Shown in pieces: positions 49,764-58,415 of a DNA stretch of 64,000 nt. This DNA comes from Hymenobacter siberiensis (GTDB taxonomy: Bacteria > Bacteroidota > Bacteroidia > Cytophagales > Hymenobacteraceae). The notes under the pieces are model-generated. The model was not told where the DNA came from. It did not search any database and was given only the letters and a program-made list of their open reading frames with translations. The stretch's first letter is position 1; every line of letters starts with the position of its first letter. The DNA lies in contig NZ_JAHLZZ010000001.1 in the NCBI RefSeq assembly GCF_018967845.1, positions 1,860,001-1,924,000 of the forward strand, written 5' to 3'. The translations under genes were made by a program, and so were the position numbers.

Positions 49764-51089
49764 TTACAGCACGTCAATGCCGTCTACCAGCGCGTCTGTT
49801 CTCGACTCGTCGGGCCGCTCGTCCCGAATCTGAATGTCGCGGAACAGCTTGCGCTTTTCCAGGCCGGGGTTTTGCCGCAGCAGGCTCAGGATGTTGAGGA
49901 AGTCGCGGATTACCTCGCGGGGCGTGAGAAATTCGCTGGCTCCCGGCTTGTTAAACATCTCTTCCATAAAGGCTTCGATATCGGTATCGGAAATGGCCAA
50001 CTCGGATTTGTAGTTGAAATCGAAGATTTCCTTCAGCTTTTGCAGCAGCACAAATACCTCGTTGTGCGAGAGCGGCAGCAGGCGGATAACGGGCTGGGCG
50101 AAATCGCGCAATTCACTGGTTTCGAACTTATTGGTTTCGAGCCGCGACTTCAGGGCCTGGTAGCTGAAGAGGCCGCGCCGCTCGTTTTCCAGCACCTCGC
50201 GGGTGCCGGCGAAGTTGAGGAAGAAATGGCTGACTTTGCCCTGAAAGCAGTCGTTGTAAATGGTCAGAATCTTCTCGTAATTCTTCTCTCTCGATACCGA
50301 GGTGGAGATTTTATACAGGTTAATGGCCTCGTCGAGGTTAATCATAAACCCGCTGTAGCCCATGCTCACGAACAGCCGGCAGAAGTTCTTGAGCATGTCG
50401 TAATAATTGACATCGTTGATGATTTCGCGCACGCCGAGGTCTTGCCGGGCCTCGGTTTTGGTGCGGTACTCGCCCTTGAGCCACTTCAGCGCATTGCGGC
50501 GCAATAGGTCATTATCAGTGCTGTAGCCTTCGTAATACTTCATTACCACGGTGCCAAAATCGAAGCCGCCCACGTCGGTCAGCTCCTGAATGGTAGCCAT
50601 GATGGCAGCCTGCACCCTGGGCAAATGCTGCTGGTCGCGGATGCTGGTGAGCGGAATATCGTGGTCGAGGGCCGTTTTGCTCATCACCTGCTCAATCCAC
50701 TTTTCGAGCAGCGTGGCCAGCGCCCCGCCCTCGGGCTTGGTCTGAATAGCAATGTTGTCCATGATGGCCGAGTACAGGGCCACGGCCTTGCCATCGTTGG
50801 CGTAGAGGCGGTTATCGGGCGTGAAGTCGGCGTTGGCCACCACGAATTTCTGCTTCAGGGCCACCGTATTAAGTAGGTGCAGCATGAAGGATTTGCCCGA
50901 GCCGAAGTCTCCAATCCAGAACTTGACCATGCTGTGGCCATTCTTCACGTCGTCTAACGCCTGCAAAAACGCCGCGATTTCGGGCGAGCGCCCCACCGTG
51001 ATGTGCTGCACGCCCAGCTTGGGCACCACGCCGCCCAGCAGCGAGTTGATGATGGCCGTGGCTTCCTTGGGTTTCACGTTATCGAGCAT
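49764..51089 (-). CDS. BrxD/DUF2791-like P-loop ATPase
   Basis: A 441-residue protein starting MLDNVKPKEATAIINSLLGG, VVPKLGVQHITVGRSPEI. Walker A is FWIGDFGSGKSFMLHLLN (58-75) and Walker B GFMINLDEAINL (247-258). The region ISDTDIEAFMEEMFNKPG and LTPREVIRDFLNILSLL near the end is the C-terminal helical part of AAA-like ATPases. This combination fits DUF2791 (PF10923), the family of BrxD in BREX type 2, often described as BREX ATP-binding. It overlaps the preceding TerB-C-like gene by 16 bases. I infer that it loads or regulates the helicase encoded next. Confidence 0.85.
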   Translation of the reverse strand: MLDNVKPKEATAIINSLLGGVVPKLGVQHITVGRSPEIAAFLQALDDVKNGHSMVKFWIGDFGSGKSFMLHLLNTVALKQKFVVANADFTPDNRLYANDGKAVALYSAIMDNIAIQTKPEGGALATLLEKWIEQVMSKTALDHDIPLTSIRDQQHLPRVQAAIMATIQELTDVGGFDFGTVVMKYYEGYSTDNDLLRRNALKWLKGEYRTKTEARQDLGVREIINDVNYYDMLKNFCRLFVSMGYSGFMINLDEAINLYKISTSVSREKNYEKILTIYNDCFQGKVSHFFLNFAGTREVLENERRGLFSYQALKSRLETNKFETSELRDFAQPVIRLLPLSHNEVFVLLQKLKEIFDFNYKSELAISDTDIEAFMEEMFNKPGASEFLTPREVIRDFLNILSLLRQNPGLEKRKLFRDIQIRDERPDESRTDALVDGIDVL

Positions 51090-52450
51090 TGGGCAGTAAT
51101 TTTCTGATAATAAGGTTCGTAGATGGCGTAGCCGTCGGCGGTTTCCTCCACCAGCACGTCGTCCAGCAAGTCGGCGCAGGCCTCGTTCAGGCCGTCGATG
51201 AGCTGGTTGCGCAGGGTGCCGTGGGTTTTGGCAAATGCCTCCACCGCGGCCTGAGGCAGGGCGAGCTGGTGGGCGGCAAAGAGGGCCAGCAGCGCCTGCT
51301 GTAGTGCGGTGAGCTGCACGCCGGCTGCAAAGGTAGCCGCCAGGGCCGGCGCTTTCGGTGGTTTGGGCGGGCGCGGTTTTGGGGCGGCTGGGGCCTTTTT
51401 GGGCGGTTTAGCGGCCGGTGGCGCGGGCGTGTCCTGCAGGTACTCGTTCAGCAGCTCCACGGTGCCGGCGTGCTGGGCGCGCACGGCCTGCACTGTGCCC
51501 ATGTCCAGGGTAATTTTTTTGCGTTCCTGAAAATAGACTTTTGCCACTTCGGTCGTGGCTTGGTTTAAGTCGCGCGAGTGCAGCAGCGACTGGCAAATAG
51601 CCTCGAACCGCTCCTGGTGCTCAGGTTGCGGAAACAGCTTCTTTTGCAGGCGTTTGATGAGGGGCCGGGGCTTAAAATTCCACTTGCACGCCGCGCCGTA
51701 GTGCAGGTAGTGCAGGTACAGGTGCAGGGCGGGCGCACGCACTAGCTCGCCGAGCTGCTTGGTGGCTTCGTAGTAAATCTGCGGCATCACCGGGTTGCGG
51801 TTGTTCAGGTAGCACAGCTCGTACACACCCGCCGCGAACCCGACCGTATCGGTGGGCAGCAGGGCCAGCAGCTTTTCGAAGTGCGGTTTGTAGCGCCCGT
51901 TGTCCAGCACGTTGAGCGCCTGCTCGGTTTCATCGTCGGGCAGCGGCACCGTTTTGGCCAGAGGCGCGAGTAGCGCCTGCACCGCCTCCCCAAAATACCG
52001 CTCGAAGGAATGCGCGGTGTCGAGCACGGCGGTGAAATACCGCTTTTCCGGGCTCATTGGCATGCCGTAGCGGTGCCGCACCACATCCTCGCAACGCTGT
52101 AAAACCGTGAAATACACGATGGCCGCCACCTTGCTGCCGGCGGCAGCGGAGCTGACGTAGCCCTGCTCTCTATGATTGAAATAGCCGTATTGCTCGCTTT
52201 TTTCGGTAAGCTCCTTGGCCTGCTGCTGAAACGTGGTGCCCGCCGCTTTGCACTTGGTTTCCAGCTCGTTCATCACTAATAAATAAAGCCGGACGGCCTC
52301 GCCACGAGGGGCTTCAAGCTGCATCAAACCATTGCCGGGGGGCGTGAATTTGTTGAGCCAGCTGACCTCCTTCCTATTGAGCCGCAGGTTGTGCTCGTAC
52401 AAGTCGCCCAGCGGAGTATGCGTATGGTAATAATAATGGCGGCGAAACAC
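51074..52450 (-). CDS. TerB-C-domain-like protein, copy 2
   Basis: A 458-residue protein from GTG 52450 (FRRHYYYHTHTPLGDLYEHN). The N-terminal region has LNRKEVSWLNKFTPPGNGLM, parallel to LTPKQISWLNRFPLPANTFL in the neighbour, possibly the TerB-N-like module. A long helical middle contains a TerB-like part. After a Pro/Lys/Ala-rich linker (about 345-378) comes the TerB-C-like end: LTALQQALLALFAAHQLALP, FAKTHGTLRNQLIDGLNEAC, DLLDDVLVEETADGYAIYEP. It lies 32 bases after copy 1 and overlaps the ATPase gene. Domain names are by pattern; a profile search is needed for proof. Confidence 0.78.
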   Translation of the reverse strand: MFRRHYYYHTHTPLGDLYEHNLRLNRKEVSWLNKFTPPGNGLMQLEAPRGEAVRLYLLVMNELETKCKAAGTTFQQQAKELTEKSEQYGYFNHREQGYVSSAAAGSKVAAIVYFTVLQRCEDVVRHRYGMPMSPEKRYFTAVLDTAHSFERYFGEAVQALLAPLAKTVPLPDDETEQALNVLDNGRYKPHFEKLLALLPTDTVGFAAGVYELCYLNNRNPVMPQIYYEATKQLGELVRAPALHLYLHYLHYGAACKWNFKPRPLIKRLQKKLFPQPEHQERFEAICQSLLHSRDLNQATTEVAKVYFQERKKITLDMGTVQAVRAQHAGTVELLNEYLQDTPAPPAAKPPKKAPAAPKPRPPKPPKAPALAATFAAGVQLTALQQALLALFAAHQLALPQAAVEAFAKTHGTLRNQLIDGLNEACADLLDDVLVEETADGYAIYEPYYQKITAQCSIT

Positions 52451-52482
52451 GGGCGTAACGTTAAAGTGGGCAGGGTATTAAA

Positions 52483-53985
52483 TTAACCGGTTATCTTCTG
52501 GAAATACGGCTCGTAGATGGTGTAGCCGTCGCCGGTTTCCTCCACCAGCACGTCATCGAGCAGCTCGTAGCAGGTGTCATTCAGGCCGTCGATGAGTTGG
52601 TGGCGCAACGTGCCGTGGCTTTTGGCAAACGCCTCTGCTTTGGCCTGCGATAAAGTGAGCTGATGGGCTGCAAAGAGCTGCAAAAGCGCCTGCTGCGGCG
52701 CGCTCAGGCCCAAGCCGCTTGCGAAGCTGCCAGCGGTGGGCGTGGCGGGGGATTTACTGGGTTTTTTGGCTGATTGACTGGTTTTTATGGTTTTGGCCGG
52801 AGCGGTGGTTTTGGCCGGTTTGGCCGGTTTGGCTGGCGGCGTGGGCGTATCCTGCAGGTACTCGTTTAGTAGCTCCACGGTGCCGGCGTGCTGGTCGCGG
52901 GCGGCGTGAATGGCGGTTTTATCCAGCTCGATTTTCCGGCGCTTCACCTCATACACGGTGGGTACTTTGGCCAGCGCCTCATCCAGCTTTTTATAGAAAG
53001 CCAGCTCATTGGCGATAACCTGAAACCGCTCGGCCTGCTCCGGCAGCGGAAACAGCTGTTTGTGCAAGTTTTTAGGCAGCGGTTTGCCAACACGAAAAAG
53101 GGCCTGGGTGGTGTGCAGGTAGCGCAGGTAGTAGCCGAGCGCCGCCTCGCGGTGCGTAGCTGCCAGCCGCTTGGTTGTTTCCCAAAGAAGCAGGTCGAGG
53201 GAGGGGTTTTGCGCGTTGCGGGCGGCCAGCGTAGTCAGGGCCTTGAGTAGGGCCGGGGTCTTGGCCGCCAGTTGGTGCAGGAGCTGCTCCAGCTCGGTTT
53301 TCCAGCGACTGGTATTCTGTCTGTTGAGCAGTAGTTCAGTAGCATGGTCGGGCGCGGGCACCAGGGCCAGCAGCGGCGGCAGCAGCTCAAGTACCCGCCG
53401 CCCCAGCACCTCCTGAAACACGGGCTCTAGCTCGGCCAAAGCGCCGGTAAAGAGGCCGCCTACCTTGCGCTTGTGGCCCAGTTTTATCCGCGCAGCGTTT
53501 TCGCACAGCCGAAAAATGGCCAGGTACGCATCGGCCCCGGTTTTGGGTGTGTAGTACCAGGCGGTGCTGGCGTAGTAGCGCAGGGATTTGGTGCGGCTGT
53601 CCAGCGTTTTCACCGTTTGGGCCAGGGTGCTGCCCTTGGCTTTGAGCTGCTGCTCCAGCAGCGGCAGCACGGCCAGGTAGAGCCGCACCGTGGCTGCGCG
53701 GCCCGCCTCAATGTCCAGAAACGTGTTGGCCGGCAGCGGAAAGCGGTTGAGCCAGCTGATTTGCTTGGGCGTGAGGGCCAGCTTGTCTTTATAAAGCTTG
53801 CCCAGGCTGGGCGGCTCGTAATCGTAAAATTGATGAACGGTGGAGGTTCTGGGTGGGGTTGGGGCGGCCGTCCAGATGTCGGTAATCTCCTTGCGCATGG
53901 CTTCTTTCAGGCGCAGAAACAGGCCCGTTACGTCAATAATGGAGTCGTCGTCATTGTTGTTGGAAGCTGGGCGTTTAGAAGACAT
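52483..53985 (-). CDS. TerB-C-domain-like protein, copy 1
   Basis: A 500-residue protein from ATG 53985 (MSSKRPASNNNDDDSIIDVT). It has an extra N-terminal segment of about 50 residues absent in copy 2, then VHQFYDYEPPSLGKLYKDKL and LTPKQISWLNRFPLPANTFL, a helical middle, a Lys/Pro/Ala/Thr-rich linker and the TerB-C-like end (LSAPQQALLQLFAAHQLTLS, FAKSHGTLRHQLIDGLNDTC, LLDDVLVEETGDGYTIYEPY). The two copies share AGTVELLNEYLQDTP exactly, so they arose by tandem duplication. It is the first gene of the operon; a weak -7-like TTCCTTTG lies at about 54013-54020 on the minus strand. Confidence 0.78.
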   Translation of the reverse strand: MSSKRPASNNNDDDSIIDVTGLFLRLKEAMRKEITDIWTAAPTPPRTSTVHQFYDYEPPSLGKLYKDKLALTPKQISWLNRFPLPANTFLDIEAGRAATVRLYLAVLPLLEQQLKAKGSTLAQTVKTLDSRTKSLRYYASTAWYYTPKTGADAYLAIFRLCENAARIKLGHKRKVGGLFTGALAELEPVFQEVLGRRVLELLPPLLALVPAPDHATELLLNRQNTSRWKTELEQLLHQLAAKTPALLKALTTLAARNAQNPSLDLLLWETTKRLAATHREAALGYYLRYLHTTQALFRVGKPLPKNLHKQLFPLPEQAERFQVIANELAFYKKLDEALAKVPTVYEVKRRKIELDKTAIHAARDQHAGTVELLNEYLQDTPTPPAKPAKPAKTTAPAKTIKTSQSAKKPSKSPATPTAGSFASGLGLSAPQQALLQLFAAHQLTLSQAKAEAFAKSHGTLRHQLIDGLNDTCYELLDDVLVEETGDGYTIYEPYFQKITG

Positions 53986-54229
53986 GGGCAGGGCAAAGCA
54001 GTGAGCGACAAAGGAATAGGAATAGGTTGCAGCGAAATCGGATTGAGCTGGAAGGCTTGCCCGATGAAGAAGCCCGTCGCTGGTGCGGAAAATGCACTCA
54101 ATACCCCACATGTTGCGACAGGCGAACCGCTGGCTGAAGCACAGGCGCTAAATTACCAATAGAATGCCCCGCCAATACTGCCAACCCATCTTTCTTCTGC
54201 GTAGCCCCCAGACCCAACCGCCGAAAGCC

Positions 54230-54922
54230 ATGTCCAAAAAATCCGTAGCTGAAATCATCGTCGATACCCTCGTAGCCGCCGGCGTCAAGCGCGTTTTTGG
54301 CGTGGTGGGCGATTCCCTCAACGGCATCAGCGACAACATTCGGGGCCGTGCCGACATCGAATTCATCGCCGTGCGGCACGAGGAAGGCGGGGCCTTCGCG
54401 GCCGGCGCGGAGGCCCACCTCACCGGCGACCTCGCCGTGTGCGCCGGCTCCTGCGGGCCGGGCAACACCCACCTCATCAACGGCCTGTTCGACTGCCACC
54501 GCAGCCGCGTGTCGGTGCTGGCCCTCGCCGCCCAGATTCCGAGCGTGGAAATTGGGACCGGCTACTTTCAGGAAACCCATCCCGAGCGGCTGTTCCGCGA
54601 ATGCAGTCACTTCTGCGAGTTGATTTCGGTGCCCGAGCAGGCCGTGCATACCATTGAAAGTGCCGTGGTGGCGGCGCTGGGGCTGCGCGGCGTGGCCGTG
54701 GTCGTCTTTCCCGGCGACGTGGCTTACCTCGAAGCCGAAGCCCCCGAAGTACGGCTGCCCACCCTGAGCCGCCGCAGCTTGTTGCGTCCTTCGGAAGCCG
54801 ATATTCAGCAAGCGGCTGCATTGTTGAACGCGGGTAGCAAGGTGACCATGATGGCCGGTATTGGCTGCGCCGAAGCCCACGCCGAGCTGCTGGAAATGGC
54901 CAAAACAAACTTGTTCCGTTAG
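54230..54922 (+). pseudogene. Pyruvate oxidase-like (PoxB) protein, truncated
   Basis: From ATG 54230 (MSKKSVAEIIVDTLVAAGVK) the sequence follows thiamine-diphosphate-dependent pyruvate oxidases: FGVVGDSLNGISDNIRG, FIAVRHEEGGAFAAGAEAHL (Glu of the cofactor site), AGSCGPGNTHLINGLFDCHR. It covers the PYR domain and the first part of the central domain, but stops after 230 residues (LLEMAKTNLFR) where the family has about 570. The FAD/central and PP domains are missing, so it cannot be an active oxidase. Confidence 0.85.
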
Positions 54923-55018
54923 GGGCGGGGCCTGTCCCTGCCCATCGTTGAAACCCAAAAGGCCCTATTACGTGTTAAATTCGCCCCCCCCAACCCTAGC
55001 GGTGGCCGTTTCGCATCC

Positions 55019-55852
55019 ATGACCAACAAAGAAATCAAAGCCCTTATCTCGCTGCTCGACGACCCGGAAATCGCGCCGCAAATCCAGGACAAAATTCAGA
55101 ACCTGGGCGAGAGCATCATTCCCTTTCTGGAGGAGTCGTGGGAAGAAACTCTGGACAGCCAGCAGCAGCAGCGACTGGAGGATTTGATTCACCACCTGCA
55201 GTTTGAGGGCCTGCAGCAGCGTCTCAAAGTGTGGCGCGAAGCCGGTGCCACCGACCTGCTCGAAGGCATGTGGCTGCTGAATACCTATCAATACCCTGAT
55301 GCCGACTACCAGGCCCTGAATCGCGCCATCGAGCAGCTCCGCTTCGAAACCTGGACTGCCCTGCGCCCCGAAATGCACCCCGCCGACCAAGTGCAAACCC
55401 TGAATTTCGTGATGTTCCGGCAGCATAAGTTCGCGGCCAACACCCAGCATTTCCACTCGCCGGCCAACTCCATGCTCCAGCGTGTGATTGAAACCAAGCG
55501 CGGCAACCCGCTCACGCTCTGCGTGATTTACCTGCTGGTGGCCCAGCGGCTGGATTTGCCGGTTTTTGGGGTGAACCTGCCCAACCTGTTCGTGCTCACC
55601 TTTCGGCCCGAGCTGCCGGGGGCCGAGCCGTTCTACATCAACTGCTACAACCGGGGCCTGGTGCTTTCGCGCACCGATATCGAGCACTACGTGGCCCAGC
55701 TTAACATCACGCCCAACCCCATTTTTTTCGAGCCCTGCTCGCACCTCGACATTGTGCGCCGAGCCATGCGCAACCTGCAAATGAGCTTCGAACGCTTGCA
55801 GGAGCCGGTGAAAGCGGCTGAGGTGGCGTTGCTGCTGAGCATTCTGGAGTAG
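55019..55852 (+). CDS. SirB1/transglutaminase-like family protein
   Basis: A 277-residue soluble protein starting MTNKEIKALISLLDDPEIAP. Middle region HPADQVQTLNFVMFRQHKFA, then ANSMLQRVIETKRGNPLTLC and VIYLLVAQRLDLPVFGVNLP, the pattern of the SirB1_N (Transglut_core2) family. Catalytic Cys would be in GNPLTLCVIYLL; the His is in FVLTFRP-like form, where many members have a His, so activity is doubtful. Function of the family is not known. It is followed by a 35-bp perfect hairpin. Confidence 0.85.
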   Translation: MTNKEIKALISLLDDPEIAPQIQDKIQNLGESIIPFLEESWEETLDSQQQQRLEDLIHHLQFEGLQQRLKVWREAGATDLLEGMWLLNTYQYPDADYQALNRAIEQLRFETWTALRPEMHPADQVQTLNFVMFRQHKFAANTQHFHSPANSMLQRVIETKRGNPLTLCVIYLLVAQRLDLPVFGVNLPNLFVLTFRPELPGAEPFYINCYNRGLVLSRTDIEHYVAQLNITPNPIFFEPCSHLDIVRRAMRNLQMSFERLQEPVKAAEVALLLSILE

Positions 55853-55864
55853 CAGGAGATTTTC

Positions 55865-55952
55865 GTAGGGTGCGGGGCTTGCCCCCGCCCGTCGTTGAAC
55901 GGCCTCCACATGAACCATTCAACGACGGGCGGGGGCAAGCCCCGCACCCTAC
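55865..55952. repeat. Perfect 35-bp inverted repeat
   Basis: Arms 55865-55899 and 55918-55952 (GTAGGGTGCGGGGCTTGCCC and inverse) are exact inverses around an 18-base loop. It lies 12 bases after the SirB1-like stop. Confidence 0.8.
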
Positions 55953-56077
55953 TTCGTTTTGTGTTGTAGAAACGGCGGTTTGTATAGCCCAGACCGCTCG
56001 GGCCAAGGTGACCTTAGCGGGATGCTGGCTGTTCCAGTAGCTGAAGCAGCTCCGCTTCGGCAGTAGGTCTATTCCTG

Positions 56078-57117
56078 ATGAAAATCACCGATTTTCGCAC
56101 CCTGCGCCGCTCCGGCCTGGTGGTAAGCCCGCTGGCGCTGGGCACCATGACGTTTGGCACCCCGCGCTGGGGCTCGGGTGACGACGTGTCCGAAGCCGTT
56201 TTCAATGCTTACGTGGATGCCGGCAGCAACTTCGTGGACACTGCCGATGTGTATTCGGGCGGGCAGAGCGAGGAAATGCTGGGCCGCTACATTGCTGGCC
56301 GCCACCTGCGCGACCAAGTGGTGCTGGCCACCAAGTTCAGCTTCGGCGGGCAGGCCGGCAACCCCAACTTGGGCGGCAACGGCCGCAAAAACATTCACCG
56401 CGCCCTGGAGGGCTCGCTGCGCCGCCTCAAAACCGACTACGCCGACCTCTACTGGCTGCACGCCTACGACGGCGTGACGCCCGTGGAGGAAACGCTGCAA
56501 ACCCTCGGCGACCTGGTGCGGGCCGGCCGCATCCGCTACTTCGCCTTCAGCAACGTGCCGGCCTGGTATGCCACCAAAGCCGCTACGCTGGCCCCCGCCC
56601 ACGGCGTGCCCGGCCCCATTGCCCTGCAAATGGAATACTCCCTGGTGGCGCGCTCCATCGAGCGGGAGCACGTGCCCGCCGCCCTGAATTTGGGGCTGGG
56701 CATCACGCCTTGGAACCCGCTGGCGGCCGGTTTTCTGGCCAGGAAGTACGAGCGGGAAGGTGCCTGGGTCAGCGGTGAAGGCCGCCTCACCGGTCCCAAT
56801 CCCTTCGGCAATATGAAATTCACCGACCACAACTGGCAGGTGCTGGAAGCCCTGCGGCCGGTGGCGGCCGACTTGGGCCGGCCGCTGGCGCAGGTGGCGC
56901 TGGCGTGGCGGCCCAGCCGGCCATCACCTCGCTCATTGTGGGGGCCAGCAAGGTGGCGCAGCTGCACGACAGCCTGGTGGCGCTCGATATTCAGCTCAGC
57001 CCCGCGCAGCTGAAGACCTTGGACGATGCCAGCATTCTCGACCCGTTTCAGGACCGGATTTGGCCCATGCTGAAGCGCGCCGTATTTGGCGGCGGCAGCG
57101 TGCAGGGCTGGCAGTAG
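56078..57117 (+). pseudogene. Aldo/keto reductase, frameshifted (first copy)
   Basis: From ATG 56078 the frame encodes an aldo/keto reductase: LRRSGLVVSPLALGTMTFGT, FVDTADVYSGGQSEEMLGRY with the Asp/Tyr pair, ATKFSFGG with Lys, LYWLHAYDG with His. At about 56905 the frame changes to nonsense (RPSRPSP), while a second frame from 56905 continues VAAQPAITSLIVGASKVAQL to the normal end GGGSVQGWQ. A loss of four bases from a GTGGGTGG tandem (expected LAW-VAAQP) explains the shift. The NADPH-binding C-terminal part is lost from the main product. No alternative read found. Confidence 0.85.
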
Positions 57118-57216
57118 CCGCGTTTTGTGTTGCAGAAGCGGGGTTTTGTGTAGGTCCGTCGGCGTAGGCGGGCCGGACCTTTGAGGTATCAAAACCTCAT
57201 CAAAATCAACCCCCTA

Positions 57217-58214
57217 ATGACAACTGAAATCAAACGCGTAGCCCTCGGCAGCCAGGGCCTGGAAGTGCCCGTGGAAGGCCTGGGCTGCATGGGCATGATG
57301 GCCGCCGGCAACGGCATGAGCATGTATGGCGAGGCCGACGAAGCCGAGAGCCTGGCCACCCTGCACCGCGCCCTGGAGCTGGGCATCAACCTGCTCGACA
57401 CCGCCGACCTCTACGGCCCCATGCTGAACGAGCGGCTGGTGGCCAAAGTGCTGCCCGGCCGCCGGGCCGACGTTATTCTGGCCACCAAATTCGGCTTCGA
57501 GGTGAGCGACGATGAGAAGTTCACCGGCAAGCTCAACGGCCGGCCCGATTACGCCCGCAAGTCCATCGAACGCTCGCTGCGTAACCTGGGCACCGATTAC
57601 ATCGACCTCTACTACCTGCACTGCCTCGACCCGAATACGCCCATCGAGGACAGCGTGGGCATGATGAGCCGCTTTGTGGAGGAAGGCAAAGTGCGCTTCC
57701 TGGGCCTGAGCGAAGTAGCACCCGACATCCTGCGTCGGGCCCACGCCGTGCACCCCATCACGGCCCTGCAAACCGAGTATTCGCTCTTCGATAGGGGCGT
57801 GGAGGAAAGCGGCAGCCTGCACGCCGCCCGCACCCTGGGCATCGGTTTCGTGGGCTATTCGCCGATGGGTCGGGGCTTTTGTCGGGCGACATCAAAACCC
57901 CCGACGACTTCGAGCCCAACGACTCGCGCCGCTGGTTCCCGTGTTACCAGGGCGAAAACTTCTACAAAAACCTGGCCCTGGTGGAAAAGCTGGAAGCCCT
58001 GGCCCAAACCAAGGGCGTAACCACCGCGCAGCTGGCCTTGGCCTGGGTGCTGGCGCAGGGCGTGGTGGCCATTCCCGGCACCAAGCGCCGCAAGTATCTG
58101 GAGTTCAACGTGGCCGCCGCCGGTATAGCGCTGAGTCCGGCGGAATTAGCTGAACTGGAGGCTATGATGCCGGTGGGTAGTCCGGTGGGCGCGGCGTATC
58201 CGGCGGGCTTTTAG
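57217..58214 (+). pseudogene. Aldo/keto reductase, frameshifted (second copy)
   Basis: A second aldo/keto reductase of another subgroup (IKRVALGSQGLEVPVEGLGC, NLLDTADLYGPMLNERLVAK, DYIDLYYLHCLDPNTPIEDS). The frame fails after GYSPMGRGF at about 57877, and the 3' part continues in another frame from 57879 (SGDIKTPDDFEPNDSRRWFP to VAIPGTKRRKYLEFN). Adding one T to the TTTT run restores GRGFLSGDI. The single-base loss in a homopolymer could be real or a sequencing error. Confidence 0.85.
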
Positions 58215-58250
58215 GCGAAGCGAAAAGGGGAATTGCCAAACATTAAGAAC

Positions 58251-58344
58251 GTCATGCTGAGTGGAGCCGAAGCATCTCTACCGCGCAACGCAATCCAATC
58301 TGCCCAACCAAGTGGGTGAGATGCTTCGACAAGCTCAGTATGAT
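58251..58344. repeat. Inverted repeat (GTCATGCTGAG type)
   Basis: GTCATGCTGAGTGGAGCCGA then AGCATCTC pairs with GAGATGCTTCGACAAGCTCA and TATGAT at the right end. Same family as 31586, 33601 and 59651. Confidence 0.6.
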
Positions 58345-58384
58345 ATGCGTGGGCTGCTTGGGTTTCTGCAACCACGCTAGCCCC

Positions 58385-58392
58385 TAAGTTTG
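58385..58392 (+). promoter_or_regulatory. -7 element of the hydrolase gene
   Basis: TAAGTTTG, exact TAnnTTTG match, 23 bases before ATG 58416. Confidence 0.6.
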
Positions 58393-58415
58393 CCCTTTCG
58401 CCAACCCCTTCAACC

